DNA from: Alphaproteobacteria bacterium
Lineage (GTDB): Bacteria; Pseudomonadota; Alphaproteobacteria; Rickettsiales; SXRF01
Reading direction: 5' to 3'
NCBI GenBank assembly: GCA_025362975.1
Contig: JANYES010000018.1
Coordinates: forward strand, 62,001 to 126,000
DNA length: 64,000 nucleotides
The position numbers were made by a program, and so were the translations under genes. The notes beneath the pieces are model-generated. The model was not told where the DNA came from and did not search any database. It saw nothing but the letters and a program-made list of their open reading frames with translations. Of the stretch, positions 8,715 through 17,510 are shown piece by piece; position 1 is the first letter of the stretch; each line of letters opens with the position of its first letter.

Positions 8715-8880
8715 TCGTTAGGTACATTGTCCCTTGGACCAATATCTTCCTTAGGGGTGCTGTCCCTGGCAAAAGCCTAGCTTTTGCACATATGGCGCCC
8801 ACCTGTGTAAACGGGTCGAATGAGGCTTGTTTCAACCGACGGCTACGGCGGTTCCGTTCACCTTCACATGGGGCACTTTA
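8715..8880 (+). ncRNA. ssrS: Probable 6S RNA (ssrS)
   Basis: The position is the main evidence: 6S RNA usually sits between zapA and the 5-formyl-THF cyclo-ligase gene, and here that gap is 397 bp with no gene. The segment has short regions like known 6S RNAs: TCCCTTGGACCAATATCTT on the 5' side, GTTCACCTT on the 3' side, and a possible closing pairing TGTCCC (8728-8733) with GGGGCA (8870-8875). 6S RNA binds the sigma-70 holoenzyme by mimicking an open promoter. Ends are approximate; a covariance-model search was not possible. Confidence 0.55.
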
Positions 8881-9044
8881 GAATTTAGGCGGGAAAACGC
8901 TTTGCTTTCTGCGCTTCCGGTGCTCACGTAGGCAAAATCCACAAGTGGGATTTTGCTACACAACAAATCCCACTTGTGGATTTGTTGTGTACGCTGCGCC
9001 CCGGTTCTCGGAAGCTTCTCTTGTTTGCTCGCCTAAATTCTAAA
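8877..9044. repeat. Composite palindromic element with twin hairpins
   Basis: A 168-bp element bounded by perfect 15-bp inverted ends (TTTAGAATTTAGGCG at 8877-8891 and its complement at 9030-9044). Its centre has two adjacent perfect hairpins. The first has a 9-bp stem (8932-8940 with 8948-8956) and loop ACAAGTG. The second has a 13-bp stem (8958-8970 with 8978-8990) and loop CACTTGT. The two loops are exactly complementary. It is unrelated to the other palindromic repeat of the window. It may be a MITE-like insertion or serve as terminator for 6S RNA. Confidence 0.75.
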
Positions 9045-9085
9045 TTGACCCATGTGACCTATCCCATTGTAAAATAATTAAAATA

Positions 9086-9667
9086 ATGTCATCTATTTCC
9101 CTGAATAAAAATCATATTAGAATTGAAGCACTTGCTAAACGCGAGCGTTTAGCGGTGGAGGCGGCGCTTTTGGCGTCTGAGGCGATTTGTGTGAGATTGA
9201 TTCAGATCGTTTCCGGGAGCGCAACGGTTTTGGCGGGGTATCGCTCGATACGTGGCGAGGTGGATGTTAGCGGGGCGCTGGCGGGGTGTGAGGCTATGGG
9301 GTTGCGGTTATGTTTGCCTGTGGTGGAAGCAGTTGATAAGCCGCTTTATTTTCGGAAATGGCGGTTTGGTGAGGTGTTGGAGCGCGGACGGTATGGCGTT
9401 GAAGTGCCGGAGGCTGGCGCGGGGGCATCGAGACCGGATGCGGTATTGGTGCCGCTAGTGGCCTTTGACCGGGGTGGGCAAAGGCTTGGCTATGGGGCGG
9501 GGTATTATGACCGCACGATACGGCATCTGCGGACGCTGGCGAAGCGGCCTTTGATGATCGGGGTGGGCTATTCGATTCAGGAGGTGGAACAAATCCCGGT
9601 GGACAGGTTCGACGAAAAGCTGGATATGATTATCACCGAAAAAGACGTCATTAAGGTTATTCAATGA
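9086..9667 (+). CDS. fau: 5-formyltetrahydrofolate cyclo-ligase
   Basis: A 193-residue protein of the YgfA/MTHFS family, which converts 5-formyl-THF to 5,10-methenyl-THF with ATP. The family hallmarks are the GYRSIRGEVDVS segment near 55-65 and the VPLVAFDRGGQRLGYGAGYYDR block near 132-152 (ATP/substrate loop). An LDMIITEKDVIK tail closes the fold. No good ribosome-binding site is seen before ATG 9086, whose upstream is A/T-rich. Its stop codon overlaps the start of the next gene (ATGA), so the two are translationally coupled. Confidence 0.93.
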   Translation: MSSISLNKNHIRIEALAKRERLAVEAALLASEAICVRLIQIVSGSATVLAGYRSIRGEVDVSGALAGCEAMGLRLCLPVVEAVDKPLYFRKWRFGEVLERGRYGVEVPEAGAGASRPDAVLVPLVAFDRGGQRLGYGAGYYDRTIRHLRTLAKRPLMIGVGYSIQEVEQIPVDRFDEKLDMIITEKDVIKVIQ

Positions 9668-10470
9668 AATTATTATTTTGCGGGGATGTGGTAGGGCGGA
9701 GCGGTCGCGACGTGATTACCAAACAAGTTCCACGACTTAAGGTAGAGCTGGGTCTGGATTTTATCATTGTGAACGGCGATAACGCCGCCTCAGGATTTGG
9801 TATAAGCCCGCAGATTTGCAAGGATTTTTATGCGGCGGGGGTGGATGTTATCACCGGCGGGGACCATATATGGGACCAGAAGGAAATCGTGCCGTATCTG
9901 GCGACTGAAAAACGCCTGCTAAGGCCTGCGAATTTCCCGGAAAAAACGCCCGGGTTGGGGTATGGGATTTATACGTCTACGACGGGTAAAAAGCTGTTAG
10001 TCTTGCATCTTTTAGGGCAGGTATTTCATAAAGAACATACTAACTGCCCGTTTTTGCTTGCAGATCAGGTTGTTTCCGCCGTACGTATGGGCGTACAAGT
10101 GGCAGGAATCCTCATCGATTTCCATGCCGAAGCGACTTCGGAAAAGACTGCAATGGGGCAATACATGGACGGGCGCGTCAGCGCCGTAGTGGGTAGCCAT
10201 ACGCATGTGCCGACGGGCGATGCGCGGGTGCTTAAAAAGGGCACTGCTTACCAGACCGATGCGGGCATGTGCGGCGATTATGATTCGGTGATCGGGTTTA
10301 ACCTGGAATCGCCCATTGAACGGTTCCTTACCAAGATATCGAAGGCTCGGTTGGAGCCTGCCAGTGGCGAGGGGGTGCTTTGCGGATTTTTAGTGGACAT
10401 CAATGAGGCTACGGGGCTGGCAAAATCGTGTGAAGCGGTGCAATACCCTAAACCAATGGGGAAAGTTTAA
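9664..10470 (+). CDS. YmdB-family metallophosphoesterase
   Basis: The 268-residue protein matches the TIGR00282/YmdB family of dinuclear-metal phosphoesterases. Motifs visible are FCGDVVGRSGRD (first metal Asp), NGDNAASGFGI (Asn/Asp), GGDHIWDQKE, DFHAEATSEK and GSHTHVPTGD (metal histidines). Bacillus YmdB hydrolyses 2',3'-cyclic and 3',5'-cyclic nucleotides and affects biofilm and sporulation; the role in Alphaproteobacteria is not settled. It overlaps fau by 4 nt and is followed 3 nt later by yaaA. Confidence 0.9.
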   Translation: MKLLFCGDVVGRSGRDVITKQVPRLKVELGLDFIIVNGDNAASGFGISPQICKDFYAAGVDVITGGDHIWDQKEIVPYLATEKRLLRPANFPEKTPGLGYGIYTSTTGKKLLVLHLLGQVFHKEHTNCPFLLADQVVSAVRMGVQVAGILIDFHAEATSEKTAMGQYMDGRVSAVVGSHTHVPTGDARVLKKGTAYQTDAGMCGDYDSVIGFNLESPIERFLTKISKARLEPASGEGVLCGFLVDINEATGLAKSCEAVQYPKPMGKV

Positions 10471-10473
10471 GCG

Positions 10474-11238
10474 ATGCTAATGGTTTTATCGCCGTCGAAA
10501 ACGCTAAATTTCACCGATAAAGCGCGCTCGCCAGACGAAACGATTCCAGAGATGCTCGATAAATCTGTTCTTTTAATCAAAGAGTTGCGGAAGTACTCAA
10601 CAAAAAAATTATCCAAGTTGATGGATATCAGCGACAAGCTTTCGGAACTGAATGTCCGCCGTTATGAACTTTTCGATCCTAAATTTACAAATAATAATGC
10701 AAAGCAAGCACTTGAAGCGTTTGAGGGAGATGTGTATGAGCCGATGAAAGTGGCTACGTATACGGCGAAGGATTTCGAGTTCGCGCAGAAACATTTGCGA
10801 ATTCTGTCAGGACTTTATGGGGTGTTAAAACCGATGGATTTAATGCAACCTTACCGGTTGGAGATGGGCACAGGCCTTAAAAATCCGAAAGGGAAGGACC
10901 TTTACGCGTTCTGGGGAGACTCGATTACGCAGGCGCTCAATGAAGCGATGAAAAATCATAAAAATATGACGCTTATCAATTTGGCATCTGTGGAATATTT
11001 CCAGTCGGTAATGCCCCACAAGCTTGACGGGAAGCAGCTGAAGGTCAGTTTTAAGGAAAAACAGAAGGGGCAGATTAAAATCGTTGCGCTCTTCGCTAAA
11101 AAGGCCCGAGGGATGATGGCGGATTTTGTCATTCGCAACCGGATAGACCAGCCGGAAGGGCTCAAGGATTTCAATGGGGGCGGGTACCAATTCAAATCGT
11201 CACTTTCAGTTGAGAATGAGTGGCAATTTGTTCGTTAG
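10474..11238 (+). CDS. yaaA: Peroxide stress protein YaaA
   Basis: The product has 254 residues, the usual length. It starts MLMVLSPSKTLNF and contains the family blocks LSGLYGVLKPMDLMQPYRLEMG, LASVEYFQSV and FAKKARGMMADFVIRN. In E. coli YaaA limits free iron and protects DNA from peroxide damage. It is DNA-binding in vitro. It follows the YmdB gene by 3 nt, making a three-gene fau-ymdB-yaaA unit. ATG at 10474 and the in-frame ATG at 10480 are both possible starts. Confidence 0.93.
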   Translation: MLMVLSPSKTLNFTDKARSPDETIPEMLDKSVLLIKELRKYSTKKLSKLMDISDKLSELNVRRYELFDPKFTNNNAKQALEAFEGDVYEPMKVATYTAKDFEFAQKHLRILSGLYGVLKPMDLMQPYRLEMGTGLKNPKGKDLYAFWGDSITQALNEAMKNHKNMTLINLASVEYFQSVMPHKLDGKQLKVSFKEKQKGQIKIVALFAKKARGMMADFVIRNRIDQPEGLKDFNGGGYQFKSSLSVENEWQFVR

Positions 11239-11424
11239 GTAACCGGCTGTTATTTTATACAAAAATTTGCCGCGCACATTAGGGCGGTTTTAGAGCGAAA
11301 AAAACCCGATTTTTTGTGTCGGAATTGGACGCTTTTACTTGCCAAACACTTAACTGCTGTTCATATTTGTGATCAGTAAACACCCGTATCGTAAACGGGG
11401 CCAAATCATATCGCAGGAGAGACC

Positions 11425-14400
11425 ATGAGCCGCACCGCCATCCCCCAGGAACCCTTTTCGCTCGACCAGTACGAGCGCTATGATTTACATGCGCAGCTGA
11501 TCGATTACGCTGCTAAGCTTGCGGTGGAAGAAGGTGTTATCAACCGGAAACTACTTAATAAATTTGGCGTGACGCCGAATAATGGGCTGCATCATTCCGT
11601 CGAGAAGATCACCAAGGAAGAGCTGGAAGCTGAACAAAGGACGTTTGATAATTCGCAGTCCAGTGACGCGGAAAACGATGTGTTTCCAAGCAACCTGCTG
11701 CATTTTGCCCAGCAATTCCGGGCCGCTAAAACTACTGAAGATAAGGATAAAGCCTTTGCCGAGCTGACCCAATTCGCCAAATTGACCCCGGCGGAACAGG
11801 TAGAAATTAGCGATCTGATGACGCTGCTGGTGCCAGTGATTAACGCGGCTAACTCAGTGAAAGAAAAAGAATATCCGAATGCGACGCCGGAAGAGATTTT
11901 TAAGAATTTCATGATGAGCGGGTTGAAGGTCGTGAAGGACGGCAAAAATACTTTCGGCATGCGCCCCGAGGAATGGCTGGAAGAAGTGAAGGCCACTAAA
12001 AGCGAGTTGATTTTGAGCTTCGTCAATACCTCGCACCCGACCAACTTCCATACACCGGTGGGACGAGATTACGAGAAGAGCTTGATTACACTTATGAATA
12101 CGATGAAGTTCGATAAGGACGGCATCATGAATTCGGACGATCTTGAAGGCGCGTTTGCAACGCAGGTGAGCAATGCCTGCCATGACATTAAAGACCGCAA
12201 AAACCCTAAAAGCTTGACTTATGTAAATAAAATTACGGTGGGTGAAGAAACGGATACGGAGAAGGCGGCGCTTAAGGTTCAGAAAAAAGCGGTGAGCGGC
12301 ATGATGCAGGCGTGGAATATCGCTATGACGGATATGGATGTGCTGAAGGAAGCAGCGAAAGTGGCGCCGAAGCTGCGTAGCAAGGTTGGCGAGCTGCAAC
12401 TTTCTGAAACGGAAAAAGAAAAAATGTATGAACAGCGTTCGTGGATTCTGGGTGGCGCCGATAAGGATGGGCGCGACGAATCGACGGATCCGGTGTTTTT
12501 TGCAGGCTATAAGAGCTCGCTGGATAGCAAGGGGCGTTATTCAGGGCCGATTATGGACCTTCGTGAGAACGCGGAAATCAGGAAGAAATTGCTCAATGCG
12601 CTGATGGCGCGTTCGTATGGGCGGAATCAAGATTTCCGTGATATCTGCGAGGAGTTTGATCGGGTATCGGTGAATAAAGACCCGAATTTTGATCATACAA
12701 AAGATGGCTTCCTGAAGATGAGCGAGCCGCGCCAGCAGGAGTTTTTAGAATTCCTGATGTCGTATCAGGGGGAGCAGTTTAAGAGCGCCGATAAGCCGAT
12801 GGTGGTGGGGCTGTACAATGAACGCTCGTCGCGCACCGAGGCGGTTGGGTTTAATGAGGCCTATTATAAGGTGCTGCACGGGGATCCCGCGAAGGAGGGC
12901 GACGTCGGCTTTCTGAAGGAGCATGGGCTGGATAAGCATACGACGTATGCGACGATGAGTAACGATATCCGCGCTGAGTTGCTGAGCAAGATGAGCAAGG
13001 TGAACGGTATTGTAGAAACGGGGCGTGATTTTAATAAGCCGATTTCGAAAACGGCCGGGTATGTGATCGACCGCGTGCATAACGATGACGGGGAAGTGAC
13101 CGGGTTTACGTATTACCACGGGGCGCTGGGACTGCCGCTGACCAACAGCCAGCCGACGCCGGACGGCGAGGGCGGAACGCGTATGCTGAAGCCGGAGGAA
13201 AGTTTGTCGTGCATGTCGTACCTGCGCAGGCTTTATCTGGTGAACCATGTGATCGAGGAACAGAAAAAGCTGGGGACGCCGAACCTTGTGGTCGAGCGTG
13301 AGCAGGCGGCAAATTTCGAGAACGCTTCGGACTTCTTTGCGCAGATGTATCTGTATCAGCAGGCGGGGCTGGTGACGGTTGAACAGGGGAAGGTGACGAA
13401 GGCTAAGATTGGTATCCAGCCATTGTTCGAAACGACGCCGGAGATGCTTCGCGGGCCGGAGATTATTGATAAGATTCTGGCGTCGCCGCTGGCGGAGAGT
13501 TATTACAAGACTCGCGGCAAGGCGGAGTTCATGGTGGGGTATAGCGACGGCGCGAAGAGCGGCGGGAACTTTGCCAGCCACGTTCGTATTCGCGAGTTCG
13601 AGCGGATGCTGACCAAGAAGTTCAAAGATAAGTTCGGGCAGGATTATGAGGTGCGTATTTTACGTGGGCCGGGGCGTGGGGAGAACCGTGGCGGGGTGCG
13701 TAAGTATGACCGCCAGTTCGCGTTGCATGACGATACGGTGAATACGATTCCGGTGAGCGACCAGACGTTGCAGGGCGATTTGATTATCCGCATGCAGATG
13801 GATCCGCAGTTTGCCATCCGCACGTTTGCGGAGATTATGGTGAGCGCGGTAGCGGGTACGGTGAAGGGCCGCAGGGCGGAGGAAGTGGCGAAGCAAGCCG
13901 AGGCGGGCGATAAGGACAGCCAGCTTGAGGTAGCGCGCAAGGCAAGCTTTGAAAAGGCCATTGAGTTTATCGCCAAGCACTCGGAAGAAGAATATCGCAA
14001 AGGGATTTACGAGAAGGAAAATGAGTGCGACGCGTTTATCAAAACCGTTGTGCGCAATCCGGAGGCGACGTCGCGCCGGCAGAAGCGTGCGAATACGGTG
14101 CAGAAGGGCATCGGGCCGCAGCGTGCGATTACGGTTGAATATGCGACGATTATTTCCGGCGTGCCGATGCATGATTACGGGTTCGCACCGGCGATGGATG
14201 AGTTCGCCAAAAGCGGGCTTAGCGTGCTGGACAGGGACGGGCGCGAAGTGAACGGGCAGAAGGCGCTGGAAGTGCTGGCGCAGGACTCGGAATTGTTCCG
14301 GGAAGAGCTGAAGTTGTGCTCGATCCGCCAACAGAGCATGAACCCGACGACGGCGGCGTTCTGGGCGAAGAAGGCCGGGCAGGAGCCGTTTATCAACGAG

Positions 14401-14667
14401 ATCCTCGACAACGTTTCCGGGCTGGGCGACAAGTGCGAACAGTTGCTGACCGGCAACGCGCAGGCCAAGGCGCGTCCGCGTGAGGACTTCTCGGGCGAGC
14501 CGTTCATGAACGGGTTGTCGGATGTGGCGCAGGCGATTCTGGCGGGCAACGACAAGGTGGAAAAGACGACCGAGCAGCGGTTGTATTTTGCATTGCAAGC
14601 AGCCGTTTCGGAACGTCCGGCGGGCAATATGCGTGTCGAAAAGCCGGGGTTCAGTTTATCTAGTTAA
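11425..14667 (+). CDS. Divergent phosphoenolpyruvate carboxylase (PEPC)-like protein
   Basis: At 1080 residues it is longer than typical bacterial PEPC (about 880-930). All PEPC landmarks appear in order but altered. HPTE becomes HPTN (His at about 204). The GGDRDGNP-type loop becomes GGADKDGRDEST. GYSDSAKDAG becomes GYSDGAKSGG (about 705-714). FHGRGGSVGRGG becomes ILRGPGRGENRGG (about 747-757), and TEQGEMIRFKYG becomes TLQGDLIIRMQMD. The C-terminus has AGNMRVEKPG, resembling the usual AGMRNTG, plus a short tail. PEPC makes oxaloacetate from PEP and bicarbonate; with these changes the activity here is uncertain. ATG 11425 has an AGGAG site. A terminator follows. Confidence 0.65.
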   Translation: MSRTAIPQEPFSLDQYERYDLHAQLIDYAAKLAVEEGVINRKLLNKFGVTPNNGLHHSVEKITKEELEAEQRTFDNSQSSDAENDVFPSNLLHFAQQFRAAKTTEDKDKAFAELTQFAKLTPAEQVEISDLMTLLVPVINAANSVKEKEYPNATPEEIFKNFMMSGLKVVKDGKNTFGMRPEEWLEEVKATKSELILSFVNTSHPTNFHTPVGRDYEKSLITLMNTMKFDKDGIMNSDDLEGAFATQVSNACHDIKDRKNPKSLTYVNKITVGEETDTEKAALKVQKKAVSGMMQAWNIAMTDMDVLKEAAKVAPKLRSKVGELQLSETEKEKMYEQRSWILGGADKDGRDESTDPVFFAGYKSSLDSKGRYSGPIMDLRENAEIRKKLLNALMARSYGRNQDFRDICEEFDRVSVNKDPNFDHTKDGFLKMSEPRQQEFLEFLMSYQGEQFKSADKPMVVGLYNERSSRTEAVGFNEAYYKVLHGDPAKEGDVGFLKEHGLDKHTTYATMSNDIRAELLSKMSKVNGIVETGRDFNKPISKTAGYVIDRVHNDDGEVTGFTYYHGALGLPLTNSQPTPDGEGGTRMLKPEESLSCMSYLRRLYLVNHVIEEQKKLGTPNLVVEREQAANFENASDFFAQMYLYQQAGLVTVEQGKVTKAKIGIQPLFETTPEMLRGPEIIDKILASPLAESYYKTRGKAEFMVGYSDGAKSGGNFASHVRIREFERMLTKKFKDKFGQDYEVRILRGPGRGENRGGVRKYDRQFALHDDTVNTIPVSDQTLQGDLIIRMQMDPQFAIRTFAEIMVSAVAGTVKGRRAEEVAKQAEAGDKDSQLEVARKASFEKAIEFIAKHSEEEYRKGIYEKENECDAFIKTVVRNPEATSRRQKRANTVQKGIGPQRAITVEYATIISGVPMHDYGFAPAMDEFAKSGLSVLDRDGREVNGQKALEVLAQDSELFREELKLCSIRQQSMNPTTAAFWAKKAGQEPFINEILDNVSGLGDKCEQLLTGNAQAKARPREDFSGEPFMNGLSDVAQAILAGNDKVEKTTEQRLYFALQAAVSERPAGNMRVEKPGFSLSS

Positions 14668-14693
14668 TTGAGATTTATCAAATTGTTATCATC

Positions 14694-14721
14694 AAAACCC
14701 GCCGCTTTTGTGGTGGGTTTT
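14694..14721 (+). terminator. Rho-independent terminator after the PEPC-like gene
   Basis: AAAACCCGCC (14694-14703) pairs with GGTGGGTTTT (14712-14721, one G-T pair) and is followed by further T-rich sequence. It lies 27 bp past the stop codon. Confidence 0.65.
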
Positions 14722-14751
14722 GGTGTTTTTGGGCGGTTTTCTTCAAAAAAA

Positions 14752-14781
14752 TCACCATTTCTCACCATTTCTCACCATTTA
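14752..14781. repeat. Three tandem 10-bp repeats
   Basis: TCACCATTTC occurs three times head to tail, the third ending in A instead of C. It lies in the non-coding gap between the PEPC-like gene and the tad genes. No function is evident. Confidence 0.7.
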
Positions 14782-14908
14782 TGCGCGCTGGACCAAAGGA
14801 CAGGGTACGGCGGGATAGGCGGGCCGGGAAGGGGCTTTCGTGCGGGACACAACTTTACGCCGGGACGACGGTTGAGAGGGGATAATTAGGCTGGTATGAC
14901 GGGAAGAA

Positions 14909-15499
14909 TTAAGGCCCCAGCGTGGTCAGCATGCCTTGGCGGGGCTTTAAAATAGCAATCTTATAGAGGGTCTGCGGCGTGAACGCGGGCAGGATGTTGA
15001 CAGACGAGGCGAGCAGCGGCTGGTAATGCTGGTACGCTTCGGCGACGATGATGTTTTGTCCGGCGATCACGGGGTAGTTGGCAGGAAGCGTGGGCTGGCC
15101 GCCGGGGGAGCCGATGAGGCTATTATCGGTGCCGAGGACTTTATGCTGCCATGTGATGCAAGGCGTGTTGGTGGCGCTGCAGGGGGCGACGGGCGAAGAG
15201 GCGTAGTTGGCTACCGAGGTGAAGACGACCGTACCGGTGAAGTTGTAGGGCTGCATGATTTTAGGGACGGCGACGGCGAAATTGTTGAGGTCGGTGACGC
15301 CAATGGTGTTGCCTTGGGTGGCGAAGTCGGCCATCGAGTTGGCGACTTTATCAAGCTTCTGGTTGACCAGTATGTAGTAGGTGATTTCGATGAGGCCGGT
15401 CAGCATGATCAGCAGCAGCGGCAGGACAATGGCGAACTCGATGAGCGCTACGCCGCTGGTGTTGGATTTCAGAAGCGTAATGAAGCGGGGGGCACGCAT
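14909..15499 (-). CDS. TadE-like pilus/secretion pseudopilin protein
   Basis: A 196-residue protein with a short basic N-terminus, then the TadE signature (SGVALIEFAIVLPLLLIMLTGLIEI) at about 15-40, with the conserved Glu in IEFA and a following transmembrane helix. The rest is an extracytoplasmic domain with two Cys near 115 and 122. TadE-like minor pseudopilins take part in Flp/Tad pilus assembly. The start is taken at ATG 15499 because it overlaps the stop codon of the upstream TadE-like gene (ATGA). Confidence 0.82.
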   Translation of the reverse strand: MRAPRFITLLKSNTSGVALIEFAIVLPLLLIMLTGLIEITYYILVNQKLDKVANSMADFATQGNTIGVTDLNNFAVAVPKIMQPYNFTGTVVFTSVANYASSPVAPCSATNTPCITWQHKVLGTDNSLIGSPGGQPTLPANYPVIAGQNIIVAEAYQHYQPLLASSVNILPAFTPQTLYKIAILKPRQGMLTTLGP

Positions 15500-16062
15500 C
15501 AGAACTGCTCGTTTCTGACAGCCGCGACGGATGTGATGTTGTAGATGCCACCGTTGCCGATGAGGGTGGACATCATGGGGGTGAAAAGGTGCCACGGGTA
15601 GCTGACGGTATAGAGCACGACGGCACCGGCGCCACCGGCGTTGGTAGCGCCCTGATCCATGTCGAAGACGCCATTGCCGTTGACGTCCACGAAGTTGACG
15701 CCGGGGGTGCCGGAGCAGGGGGCGGTGGGCGGTGAAATGCAGGGCTCGGGCTGGCCGATATTGGCGAAGCTGTTATAGGACAGGATGGAGATGTTGAGGT
15801 TGGCGGGGGTCAGGAAGCCGCCGGAGAGGAAGTTGACCTGATTGCGGATGTATGTTTCGCGGTCGGTGTTGCCGGTAGTGAAGCCGGTTTTGCCGATGCG
15901 CGAGCCGATATTGGTGGCACCCTCAAGGGCGCAATTGATGAAGAAGATGATGCCCAGCTCGATGAAGCCGACGATCAGCAAAAACAAAGCCGGGCCGACG
16001 ATGGCGAACTCGATGATCGCGGCACCTTCGTTGTTGCGTAGTATCGACTTTGGCTTGCGCAT
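15499..16062 (-). CDS. Second TadE-like protein
   Basis: A 187-residue protein with the TadE helix (EGAAIIEFAIVGPALFLLIVG) near 10-35 and a soluble C-terminal domain. That domain contains a PCISPPTAPC segment and a DVNGNGVFD stretch like a Ca-binding loop. The frame runs upstream to 16191, but ATG 16062 has GGAG 5 nt upstream and gives a normal TadE N-terminus. It heads a two-gene unit with the next TadE-like gene and is divergent from the TadG-like gene at 16200. The prepilin peptidase, TadA ATPase and Flp pilin are not in the window. Confidence 0.82.
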   Translation of the reverse strand: MRKPKSILRNNEGAAIIEFAIVGPALFLLIVGFIELGIIFFINCALEGATNIGSRIGKTGFTTGNTDRETYIRNQVNFLSGGFLTPANLNISILSYNSFANIGQPEPCISPPTAPCSGTPGVNFVDVNGNGVFDMDQGATNAGGAGAVVLYTVSYPWHLFTPMMSTLIGNGGIYNITSVAAVRNEQF

Positions 16063-16199
16063 GCGTGCTCCGGGTGGAATTCTTGAGATTAATCGTAGCA
16101 ATAAACCTTTAAGAAAAAGTAATATTCCGGGCTTATTAACGCGAAATTCACCATAATCGCGTAGGATAAAAGGGTAATAATAGGTCTTCATTTTAAGCT

Positions 16200-17501
16200 A
16201 TGGCTTTGAAAAACAAATTTATTGAAGATAAATCCGGCGGTGTGATCATCTTTGTGGCGGTCTCGTTTACCGTGCTGTTGTCGGTGCTTGGGCTGACCCT
16301 CGATCTGGGGCGTATTTATGCTGTGCAATCCAAGGCGCAACAGGCGGCGGATGCGGCACTCATGGGTGGTGTGGCAACGCTTAGTTCGACCAATATGGCC
16401 AATGAGGCGGTGCGGTTGTTTAATGCCAATTACCCGGCGGGCTATATGGGGTCTACTGTGGGTACGCCGGTGGTGACGGTGATTTCGGGCGGGCAGTATA
16501 AGCTGACTATTCCGGTGACGGTGCCGCTGTCGATCATGCAGATTTTCGGGGCGTCGGCGTCGAGTATTAATATTACGTCGCAGGTAAGTAGCGGCTATCA
16601 GCTGGGGGCGCCGCAATCGCTGGAGTTATCGCTGGTGTTCGATAACGCGCAAGTCTCGGATACGGCGTCGATGGCGAGTGCGGGTAATTCGCTGGCGAAT
16701 GTTATTTTCGGCGGCTCGCCGAGTTTGAGCAATGTGCATGTGCATGTGGTGCCGTTCGATGCGGCGGTGAATGTGGGGAATCATGCGTGGGTGCAGACGG
16801 CGTTTACGGCGCGGTATAATCAGTACCGGGCGCTGTCTGGCGGGACGAACGCGTATTTTGCCAATCGGAATAATGATAATCCGCCGAATGCGCTGGTGGA
16901 TGTGAGCGATGTGGCGCCGACGACGAACACGACGCGATTCCGCGTGCCGTTTTTTTACTCAGCAGGGGCGCCCAGAAACCCGACGAATGATCCGGATTAT
17001 GTGAGCACGAATAAGCTTTCGCAGATGGGGTTTGGGCTCAATACCACGGCGGCGATTTCGTCGTCGTTGAACGCGATGCAGGCGACGGGTGGGAACCACC
17101 GTATCAATGTCGGGCTGATGTGGGGATGGTTTGCGCTGTCGCCGAACTGGCAGGGGCTGTTTTCGGCCGGGCTGCCGGGGCTTCCGGCGGCGACGAATCC
17201 GCTGGTGAGTAAGCAGATGGTGCTGGTGGTGACGGGGCAGAATAATGTGTATACCGGGCAGCCACTGAAATCGAATGACGATACGACGACTTCGCAGTTA
17301 TGCTTATCGGTGCGGGCGAAAGGGATTCATATCTACACAGTGGGGTATGGGGCGCCCGGATCGTATAACGCGACGATGTTGCAGAATTGCGCGACGAGTC
17401 CGAATCATTTCTTCGCGGTGAGTAATGGGGCGCAATTGGTGACGGCGTTTAATTCGATTGCGGATGATATTCAGTCGAGCACGCTTAGGGTGAGCCAGTA
17501 G
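16200..17501 (+). CDS. TadG-like protein with a degenerate von Willebrand A domain
   Basis: A 433-residue protein that opens with the Tad/TadG N-terminal helix (GGVIIFVAVSFTVLLSVLGLTLDLGR) and the following KAQQAADAALMGG stretch. A large extracytoplasmic domain follows. The place of the usual vWA metal site (DxSxS) reads LVFDNAQVSDTASM, so the MIDAS is altered. The C-terminal part (GIHIYTVGYGAP) looks like the end of a vWA fold. It likely works with the two divergent TadE-like proteins in envelope pilus or adhesin assembly. The intergenic space is only 137 bp, so promoters for both directions must lie there. Confidence 0.78.
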   Translation: MALKNKFIEDKSGGVIIFVAVSFTVLLSVLGLTLDLGRIYAVQSKAQQAADAALMGGVATLSSTNMANEAVRLFNANYPAGYMGSTVGTPVVTVISGGQYKLTIPVTVPLSIMQIFGASASSINITSQVSSGYQLGAPQSLELSLVFDNAQVSDTASMASAGNSLANVIFGGSPSLSNVHVHVVPFDAAVNVGNHAWVQTAFTARYNQYRALSGGTNAYFANRNNDNPPNALVDVSDVAPTTNTTRFRVPFFYSAGAPRNPTNDPDYVSTNKLSQMGFGLNTTAAISSSLNAMQATGGNHRINVGLMWGWFALSPNWQGLFSAGLPGLPAATNPLVSKQMVLVVTGQNNVYTGQPLKSNDDTTTSQLCLSVRAKGIHIYTVGYGAPGSYNATMLQNCATSPNHFFAVSNGAQLVTAFNSIADDIQSSTLRVSQ

Positions 17502-17510
17502 ATCTCTCCA

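Noticed and set aside
8663-8881. 72-codon frame over the zapA-fau gap
   Set aside because: Overlaps the zapA end and the 6S candidate; no start context or conserved pattern.
12745-13581. Minus-strand frame of 278 codons opposite the PEPC-like gene
   Set aside because: His/Arg/Leu-rich antisense shadow with no start site or family likeness.
14668-14889. Plus-strand frame of 73 codons after the PEPC-like gene
   Set aside because: Starts with TTG, contains the terminator and the tandem 10-bp repeats, and has no ribosome-binding site.
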